Part shown: piece by piece, positions 6,316 through 8,235 of the stretch
Layout of the letters: every line of letters starts with the position of its first letter
How positions within the stretch are numbered: position 1 is the stretch's first letter
From: Gammaproteobacteria bacterium
GTDB taxonomy: Bacteria > Pseudomonadota > Gammaproteobacteria > Arenicellales > Spongiicolonaceae
Direction: 5' to 3'
DNA: 8,235 nucleotides
Assembly (NCBI GenBank): GCA_007570945.1
Contig: RKSH01000223.1
Span: forward strand, 1 to 8,235
Translations under genes and position numbers: made by a program
Notes under the pieces: generated by a model
Told to the model about the DNA's origin: nothing
Seen by the model: the letters and a program-made list of their open reading frames with translations, nothing else
Database searches by the model: none

Positions 6316-7305
6316 TTAACCGGCGGCGTTCTGCCGGCGCGCGCGGCTTTCGCGCAGCACTTTGCCGGCGCCGGCGTTCTCGGCCGCCAGCGCCTCCAAA
6401 ATTGCGACGAGGCAGTTGTCGCGCCGCCGTTCCAACTCGCGCAGGCTGCGGCCGGCGGTTTGTTGGGCGACGCCGTCGGCCATGGCGTCAATTAATTTTT
6501 CCTCCATGGGCGGCGCCGGCAGTTTGCTCCACGGAAACAATTGCGGGTCAAAGTGGCGCAGGGTGTGGCGCATGCCGCCGGCGCCGCCGGCCAGATGAAA
6601 AATCATGCACACGCCCCACAGCGCCCAGCGCAATCCCGGGCCGTGGGTGATGGCGGCGTCCAACTCCTCGGTGGTGGCGGCGCCCTCGTTCACCAGATGC
6701 AGCGCCTCGCGCCACAGCGCCTCCTGCAGGCGGTTGGACAAGAACCCCGGCACTTCGGCGCGCACCCGCAGCGGATGCATGCCGATGGAACGGTAAAAGT
6801 TCACCGCCGCATCAACATGCGCGGCATCGGTTTGCCGGCCGCCCAGCACCTCCACCAGCGGCAGCAGATAGACCGGGTTAAACGGATGGCCGACGACGAT
6901 GCGCTGCGGGTGGCGGCAGCCGGCCTGGAAGTTGCTCGGCAACAGGCCTGAGGTGCTGGAGGCGATGACGGTGCCGCGGTCGGCAAGGGCGTCCATTTGC
7001 GCGTGCAGTTCGCGCTTTAAGTCTTCGCGCTCCGGCGCGCACTCCTGAATAAAATCGGCCGCCCGGCACATCACCGCCAGGTCCGGCGCAAAGCGCAACC
7101 GCTCGCGCGATGCGCCCGCTGACAGGCCGAGCCGGGTGACCGCCGGCCAGGCGTTGTCCACCGCCTCGCGCAACCCGGCTTCTGCACCGGCGGCCGGATC
7201 CCAGGCGATGACATCCAGCCCGTGGGCAAGGCAGCGCGCCGTCCACCCGGCGCCGATAACGCCGCAGCCGGCGATGCCGACGGTTTGAATGGCGGCGGCG
7301 GTCAT
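6316..7305 (-). CDS. lcdH: L-carnitine 3-dehydrogenase (NAD+)
   Basis: Oxidises L-carnitine to 3-dehydrocarnitine with NAD+. The protein (329 residues) belongs to the 3-hydroxyacyl-CoA dehydrogenase fold and closely resembles Pseudomonas aeruginosa carnitine dehydrogenase: ALAHGLDVxAWDP-type N-terminus, SSTSGLLPS (116-124), VGHPFNPVYLLPLVEV (138-153) and ALWREALHLVN (197-207). The Rossmann glycines are G13-x-G15-x-x-G18, followed by D36 at the end of beta 2, which favours NAD over NADP. The catalytic dyad corresponds to H140 and E152, with N191 as the conserved asparagine. I chose the ATG at 7303-7305, which forms a TGATG junction with the stop of the preceding gene; a TTG one codon earlier is possible but less likely. 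The protein ends near residue 329 without the thioesterase domain that is fused to carnitine dehydrogenase in rhizobia, so betainyl-CoA hydrolysis must be encoded elsewhere. Confidence 0.93.
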   Translation of the reverse strand: MTAAAIQTVGIAGCGVIGAGWTARCLAHGLDVIAWDPAAGAEAGLREAVDNAWPAVTRLGLSAGASRERLRFAPDLAVMCRAADFIQECAPEREDLKRELHAQMDALADRGTVIASSTSGLLPSNFQAGCRHPQRIVVGHPFNPVYLLPLVEVLGGRQTDAAHVDAAVNFYRSIGMHPLRVRAEVPGFLSNRLQEALWREALHLVNEGAATTEELDAAITHGPGLRWALWGVCMIFHLAGGAGGMRHTLRHFDPQLFPWSKLPAPPMEEKLIDAMADGVAQQTAGRSLRELERRRDNCLVAILEALAAENAGAGKVLRESRARRQNAAG

Positions 7306-8195
7306 CAAGCGCGCTTGGTCAACTTTAATTTTTCCCGCGCCTGTTGCGGGCCTAGAACGACGGCGCCCATGTTTTCAACAATGGCGCGGGCGCGGGCGAC
7401 CAATTGCGCGTTGTCGGCGAACACGCCTTTGCTCAGGTAAAGGTTGTCCTCCAAGCCGACCCGCACATGGCCGCCGAGCAGAACCGCCTGCGCGGCCATG
7501 GGCATCTGCATGCGGCCGATGCCGAAGCCGGCCCACACCGCACCGGCGGGCAATGCGTCGGCCAGGGTTTTCATGGTGGCGGTGTCGGCCGGCGCGCCCC
7601 AGGGAATGCCGAGGCACAACTGAAACATCGGCGGCGCGTCGATCAGTCCCTCTTTAATTAATTGTTTGGCAAACCACAGGTGGCCGCTGTCGAAAATTTC
7701 CACCTCCGGGCGCACGCCGAGCTGCTGAATGCGCCGCGCCATGGCGCGCAGGTGGTCGGGGACATTCACCATCACGTAACGGTCGTCGCCGAAGTTCATG
7801 CTGCCGCAGTCCAGCGTGCAGATTTCCGGCAGCAGTTCCTCCACATGGGCGAGGCGTTCCAGCGGCGGGATGAGGTCGCTGCCGGGGCCGGGTTTGCCGA
7901 GGTCGGTGTCGTCGTTCAGCACATAGTCGCCGCCCATGCCGGCGGTGAGGTTGATGACCATGTCCACGCCGGAGTCGCGGATGCGCGACACCACTTCGCG
8001 GTACAGCGCGATGTCGCGGCTGCCCTGGCCATTTTCGGGGTCGCGCACATGGCAGTGCACTATGGCCGCCCCGGCCTCGGCCGAGGCGATGGCGGCGCCG
8101 GCGATTTCCTCCGGCGTCACCGGAATGGCCGGATGCTTGCCGACACTGTCGGCGGAACCGGTGACGGCGCAGGTGATGAAAACTTCGGGATTCAT
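7305..8195 (-). CDS. cdhC: 3-dehydrocarnitine cleavage enzyme (BKACE / DUF849 family)
   Basis: Zinc-dependent beta-keto acid cleavage enzyme; the dehydrocarnitine-specific members convert 3-dehydrocarnitine plus acetyl-CoA to betainyl-CoA and acetoacetate. The 296-residue protein has the zinc motif HCH (H47, H49) in IVHCHVRDP and the third ligand E249 in RVGLEDN. R245 and D250 sit exactly 19 residues after the positions of the catalytic R226 and D231 of the Kce enzyme, as does E249 after E230, which supports the alignment. Other family marks are NLTAGMGGD (82-90), LPEICTLDCG (122-131) and LGIPWGAPAD (195-204). Position 14, a glutamate in Kce that holds the amino group of its substrate, is serine here, consistent with a different cationic substrate. 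The ATG at 8193-8195 has a good ribosome binding site. Its stop overlaps the carnitine dehydrogenase start by one base, and the same gene order is known from pseudomonads (cdhC-cdhA), from which the symbol is taken. Confidence 0.92.
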   Translation of the reverse strand: MNPEVFITCAVTGSADSVGKHPAIPVTPEEIAGAAIASAEAGAAIVHCHVRDPENGQGSRDIALYREVVSRIRDSGVDMVINLTAGMGGDYVLNDDTDLGKPGPGSDLIPPLERLAHVEELLPEICTLDCGSMNFGDDRYVMVNVPDHLRAMARRIQQLGVRPEVEIFDSGHLWFAKQLIKEGLIDAPPMFQLCLGIPWGAPADTATMKTLADALPAGAVWAGFGIGRMQMPMAAQAVLLGGHVRVGLEDNLYLSKGVFADNAQLVARARAIVENMGAVVLGPQQAREKLKLTKRA

Positions 8196-8200
8196 TTTTG

Positions 8201-8207
8201 TTTTCCT
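8201..8207 (-). promoter_or_regulatory. Ribosome binding site of the BKACE gene
   Basis: Read on the minus strand, AGGAAAA precedes the ATG at 8195 with 8 bases between AGGA and the start codon. It is the only strong Shine-Dalgarno sequence I can see in the window, which supports this gene being the first, independently initiated gene of the block. The remaining 28 bases to the window edge hold a TAG (8227-8229, minus strand) that could end an upstream gene; no promoter can be recognised in so little sequence. Confidence 0.7.
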
Positions 8208-8235
8208 GTGGGCTGGGTGGCGGCGGCTAGGGCCG

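Noticed and set aside
7306..7308. TTG start for carnitine dehydrogenase one codon before the ATG
   Set aside because: The ATG in the TGATG junction is the more usual start and gives a natural N-terminus; the difference is a single residue.

Overview
The window is a compact, GC-rich stretch (roughly two thirds G+C by eye) in which every supportable gene lies on the minus strand. Genes are separated by at most about 10 bases or overlap by 1-4 bases, and no gene-free stretch reaches 300 bases. Gene content (Lgt, an NnrU-type membrane protein, a stand-alone-type 5'-3' exonuclease, a Pseudomonas-like carnitine dehydrogenase and an Escherichia-like CaiD) points to a proteobacterium, more likely gamma than alpha. 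The lineage cannot be fixed from this sequence alone.

In transcription order (right to left), the first five genes form a catabolic block for trimethylammonium compounds: a BKACE-family dehydrocarnitine cleavage enzyme (7305-8195), L-carnitine 3-dehydrogenase (6316-7305), an FAD acyl-CoA dehydrogenase (5149-6306), an ADP/NDP-forming acyl-CoA synthetase (3009-5144) and CaiD, crotonobetainyl-CoA hydratase (2230-3012). Read as a pathway: the synthetase activates gamma-butyrobetaine (or crotonobetaine/carnitine) to its CoA ester, the dehydrogenase makes crotonobetainyl-CoA, CaiD hydrates it to L-carnitinyl-CoA, CoA is removed, the dehydrogenase oxidises free L-carnitine to 3-dehydrocarnitine, and the BKACE enzyme splits this with acetyl-CoA into betainyl-CoA and acetoacetate. 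This is a CoA-dependent, oxygenase-free route from gamma-butyrobetaine to glycine betaine. No thioesterase, CoA-transferase, transporter or regulator is inside the window.

The remaining three genes follow in the same direction without a visible promoter gap: an NnrU-family membrane protein (1674-2219), lgt (873-1670), and a 5'-3' exonuclease (863 down to the left edge, incomplete at its C-terminus). They look like ordinary housekeeping genes placed downstream of the catabolic block.

The most unusual sequence feature is a short in-frame tandem repeat (21-base unit, 3 clear copies plus 1 degenerate, 3631-3714) rich in GACGTC-centred palindromes. It lies in the linker between the CoA-ligase and ATP-grasp parts of the synthetase. 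The only convincing Shine-Dalgarno sequence is before the first gene of the block (BKACE); most downstream genes appear to rely on translational coupling. I do not see a clearly novel system. The cluster is a recognisable pathway in an informative arrangement.
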